Source: Pseudopyrenochaeta lycopersici
Taxonomy: Eukaryota > Ascomycota > Dothideomycetes > Pleosporales > Pseudopyrenochaetaceae
Length of the DNA: 64,000 nucleotides
Direction of reading: 5' to 3'
NCBI GenBank assembly: GCA_003313425.1
Contig: NHZP01000004.1
Coordinates: 310,001-374,000 of the forward strand
The notes under the pieces were generated by a model. That model saw only the letters and a program-made list of their open reading frames with translations, was not told the DNA's origin and ran no database searches. This document shows, in pieces, positions 60,298-64,000 of this stretch (position 1 is its first letter; each line of letters starts with the position of its first letter). The position numbers and the translations under genes are program-made.

Positions 60298-63200
60298 TTA
60301 CGTCTGCCAATGTTTTCTTAGTCGCTTTATAATCTTATCCACATACACCTTATCTGTAACATCTGGCACATTTCCAAAGGTCTCACTGTCCCTCCTTGTT
60401 TCAACCGTATCGAAATCCAAGTTACCTTTCTTCCCCGCCGTAGCCCCATGTCCATACTTACTCTCGAACCAGTCCAGCAACTTGATTGGTGGGTTTCTCG
60501 TTGGATCTTTGTCTGAGTTCCGAAGTCTGTCCATCCATTGGTCCGTTGGTAGGGCCTCGAATTCCAGTCCAGCTTCAGACAGTGCCGGAAGCATGTCCCG
60601 CGTCCAGTGAAAACGCGTGGGATTGAGTACATGGTAGACAAGATCTGAATCACGTCCAAAGTTTGGCTGTGATTTGGTGTTCGAGATGGCACATAAATCG
60701 AGGATAATGCGCGCAGCGAAGTCCACAGGAAGCCAAGACATCTCCTACACAGTGAAATTAGCTGGATATCGCGATAAATAATGACCAGGAGCGTAGAATT
60801 ACCTCATCTAGCATGGGGAGTGCACCCAACGTAGTTGCAGTTTGAATCATGAGTGGAATTCCCTCTGTTGTATTCCACTCTCCGACTTTACTGTCGCCGA
60901 CCAACTGCCCAATTCTCAAGACTCTCGCACTGGCACCCACATCTTTCGCCGCGTTGTGAACGATTCGTTCGGCGACATACTTTGATCGCGCATAGCCTGT
61001 CCCCTGGACATGCGAGATGTCTCTGACGGGGCCTTCTGGCACCGACCCAGGGCGCGGTGTGTTCCCCACCGACGAAACGGAAGAGCAGAAAAAAAATCTC
61101 CCAGGAGAACTATGCGTTGTCGATCGACACAAATTAATAAAATTTGCAACAGATGCAATGTGCTGGTCCTCGAAACTTTGGACGGAGATGTTGAAGTTTA
61201 CTGCCCAAGCACTGTGGATGACTAAGGTGAGACTTGAACGCAACTCATCTAATCTTGAAGACCCAAGGCCAAAATCTGGCTTGCTAAGGTCGGATGGCAC
61301 GGCATTGATCTTTCTGATGTGCTCAAGTGATAGATGCAATTCGCGAGACGAACAGCTCTTCAATGTTCTCTCGAGTGCGAGTTGATCCGATGAGGCTCGA
61401 ACGAGACACCACACAGTCGACACATTAGGGTCTTGGACAAGCATTGCAAGTAGATGTGCACCTAATCCTCCGGTGACACCAGTCAGAACCTGTGTAGAAT
61501 TCAGCCTTAAGTAAAATTGAATCATATCAGCGAACCGAGAGCTTACCACCACTTCCTTGTTTGGCCTACCCTTTTGTTCAATCACTGGGAAAGAAGAGTA
61601 CTTCGCTATCAGATCGTTGACAGTCTGCCGTTGGTCGTGCGCAACCTCTGTGTTGCCGGCGCGTAATCCGTCTAGATACCGAGCGAGTGTTGTAATATTG
61701 CCTGTTTCGTATAGGATGTTCTGGCCCAATTCGGATTGCTTTCCTCCTAAGTCAAGCTCTTTCTTCATCAGACTCCACATCTTCATACATTGTAGGCTAT
61801 CAATTCCGAAAGCAAAAAAGTCTGTTTCTGTGGATGGTAGGGCGACACCAAGATGTTCACGAAACTGTTGAAGCAGATAGCTCTCGAGCTCCGATAGTGA
61901 CAAAGCTATCGTGCCCCCTGTGGTCGTGTCACTTTCGAAATTTGCGTATGCAGCGTCAATTTGATCTTTAAACTGTGCGTACACTTGAGCGCGAATGAAA
62001 GTGTTCTTGTCAGTTCGGGCGTATTGTGTGTCTGAAGGAAGCAGAACAACCAACTCTCGAGGAATCCTGGAAAAACTTTCGGCTCGGGCGTTCGCATCTT
62101 CGACGGCTGGCCAAATCTCTTTTATGAAGTCTGCATCACTGAAGGTTGAAGCCTGGTCAGCCCTTACTATCAGAAGACCTGGAACAGTCTTCCCGTCCCC
62201 GAAGACCATCGCTTCCTTGACAAGCCCTTCCAAGCGGATCCGGCCCTCGATGGGTATTGGGAGAACTTTCTCGCCATTCACCAAGGTCAGTCTGTCATCA
62301 AGTCTCGAAACAAACTTCCACCATTCTGGGTTCGTTGGATGTGGCATAAACAGGTCCCTTGTCCGAAACGATCGTGGCGGGCTATCCGAATTGATGGTAC
62401 TCTTGGACTTTAGCCCGTCGAGTGCTACACACTCGTGTATTCCTGGTGCAATTTCATCCATTAAAACCCACTGCTTCACCTGCGGCAGTATCCGCAAATA
62501 ATTCCAGGCAATATCTCCTGGTGGGCGAACGGATGTCATTAACCGCCCGGTCTCTGTACTATAATGTGCGTATCAGTCGATGTAGCCATTCTTACTGGGT
62601 TTCTTCAACTTACGCGCCATAGTTCCCTACAATATTCACACCATTTTTCACGAGTAAGTCTCCAAGGTCATCTGGACATGCACTTCCACCATACATGACA
62701 AGATCAATGTTCGCGAGACAGCGGATTCCCTCCTCGGACTCTCCAAGAAGTTTCAATATGTACGGCACGCAGAACAATAGGTCGGGCTTGACCTGCTCGA
62801 TCGCTGCTGTCAAATTCTGTTTGGTTATTGGCAATGAGTAGTTGAAATAATACATAGGCTTTCCAGAATATATCGACCTGAAAGTCTCGTAAAATCCAAA
62901 GCTGTGGAAGAGTGGTTGGGTCAGTAATGCCCTCCGGTCTAAGTTCGTTGAGAAAGCTGCCATACAGCTACGATTCGTAAGACAGATCGGTTTCGGTTGG
63001 CCTGTTGACCCTGAGGAATGAATTATGACAATCTGCTTGTTACTCTCCTTTCCGGGATTGTAGATACGTGTGAAGACAGGTGCATCTACGCCATAGTACT
63101 CCTCAGACTTCAACAATTCCAGCAAGGTTACATCTCGTTCTGTCTGAACCTCTGCCAGTACAGTGTGGAAGTTGGAAGTGGTCAGTATTGTGTTACAATC

Positions 63201-63830
63201 TGAGAGCTCCACCAAACGGATTATGGCCGGGCTTGCAAGTCGCGTTGAGAGTAGAAGGCTTGCATATCCTAATCTGCTCAAACCTAATAGAGTGATAATG
63301 AAATGTAGACTCGAGTGTGCGAGTATGCCAATGACAGGAGCCTTGTCAAGTTGTGAGTCCTGTGTTGTCAAGTCAGCACATTCTAAGACGAAAAAGTGAA
63401 TATCACCGACGCCACGGGCCCTTGCCCACAAAATTGAAAAAACGCCACGCGCCTCAACATCAAACAGACCTCGCCTCGTTCCCAGGTCCAGTGTTGGCTC
63501 AATTCAGCAGTCACAACGACTAACTTGCCAGATATTGAGTCTGCGATTAGAATGAAAGCCAAGCAATTTAAATATAGTACTTACCACTGGTTTGAGCCCT
63601 CTCCGCTGTAATGCATCTGCGGCAGCATCAACATATCTGTCCAAAGCTGAGGCGGAATGTTCCTCGTAATCGATCAAGCCTTCTCTTGGGTAGCCAAGAA
63701 GCGGTGAATCTTGCAATTCCGATGCACGTCGCTTAATCAACTCGTCGATGGTATAGATTTCATCATCGTCGCGGGTGGGAAGAAGCTTCGCCGTTGTTTT
63801 TTCTTCCGTAAGAGTACTCGTTTGAGACAT
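60298..63830 (-). CDS. NRPS-like adenylate-forming reductase (A-T-R)
   Basis: The enzyme activates a carboxylic acid as its adenylate, loads it on a phosphopantetheine arm and reduces it with NADPH to an aldehyde or alcohol. The minus-strand exons are 63830-63585, 63359-62614, 62558-61547, 61489-60803 and 60744-60298, giving 1,045 residues, normal for the family; phases agree. Adenylation: IVIIHSSGSTGQPKPI (A3) and NYGATETGRLMTS (A5, made across intron 2). Thiolation: DFFAFGIDSLQCMKMW, with Ser as the phosphopantetheine site. Reductase: VLTGVTGGLGAHLLAML (NADP loop) and GYARSKYVAERIV (Tyr/Lys catalytic). No condensation domain exists. The first intron (225 bases) is the least certain. The substrate is unreadable by eye. 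Confidence 0.93.
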
Positions 63831-64000
63831 GACTGCGAAGTTTAGTAAGTCGTAAGAACTGATTGTGCGGATAGGATACCTGAGAGGACTATTATTGAGG
63901 CGTCCTTTATGGGATGGGTGGCTGGTGCGGAAGTTGTTTAGAAAGGCTAGCCGGATTATGTCTCCGTGCCCAGGTTGGAAATCCCGGATTCTCGGATTCT
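63831..64000. promoter_or_regulatory. Upstream region of the reductase gene (to window edge)
   Basis: 170 bases before the start codon at 63830. No clear TATA box or known regulator site was recognised. Any cluster partners would lie beyond the window. Confidence 0.35.

Overview
This window looks like nuclear DNA of a filamentous ascomycete, probably a dothideomycete. Genes carry short GT-AG introns (about 48-64 bases), fungal families dominate (AA9 LPMO, HET, DUF7730/2EXR-like, NRPS-like reductase), and gene-bearing DNA alternates sharply with AT-rich blocks made of transposons wrecked by repeat-induced point mutation (RIP). In those blocks CpA/TpG is almost absent, CpG partly survives, and former ORFs are full of TAG/TAA.

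Layout: 1-5783 is an AT-rich block holding the 3' half of a Ty3/gypsy chromovirus, its 3' LTR, a long (AGT)n tract and AT-rich filler. 5783-11060 is a gene graveyard: fragments of a GNAT acetyltransferase, a PL3 pectate lyase, a 2EXR/DUF7730-like gene and a HET gene. 11179-20534 is an intact block: AA9 LPMO, threonine dehydratase, FAH-family hydrolase, nucleolar GTPase Nog2/GNL2, and the mitoribosomal protein mS26/Pet123, which is divergent from Nog2. 20535-24444 holds only weak relics, then a Mn/Fe superoxide dismutase (24445-25213).

25680-43060 is a second AT-rich block with a three-level nest. A pogo/DDE-type DNA transposon (about 25823-42857) was entered by a minus-strand Ty3/gypsy chromovirus (26149-40183, TSD AAGAG), which was itself entered by a plus-strand chromovirus (29848-36812, TSD ACTCT). 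Small non-autonomous repeats and a Fot1/pogo-like element (43434-45228) follow. 45379-50240 carries a putative mitochondrial membrane protein, a glutaminyl cyclase-like M28 protein, a gypsy solo LTR, and a cyclopropane-fatty-acid-synthase-like methyltransferase. A complete Ty1/copia element (51778-57187, TSD TACAT) sits inside a decayed protein-kinase gene. The right end (60298-63830) encodes an A-T-R adenylate-forming reductase, possibly the edge of a secondary-metabolism locus that continues outside the window.

The intact genes do not form one pathway. They are mostly housekeeping genes (isoleucine synthesis, 60S and mitochondrial ribosome biogenesis, superoxide detoxification) plus accessory enzymes for plant-polymer attack and small-molecule metabolism near the repeat islands. 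All spliced models were built by eye from splice signals and family conservation. No database search was run.
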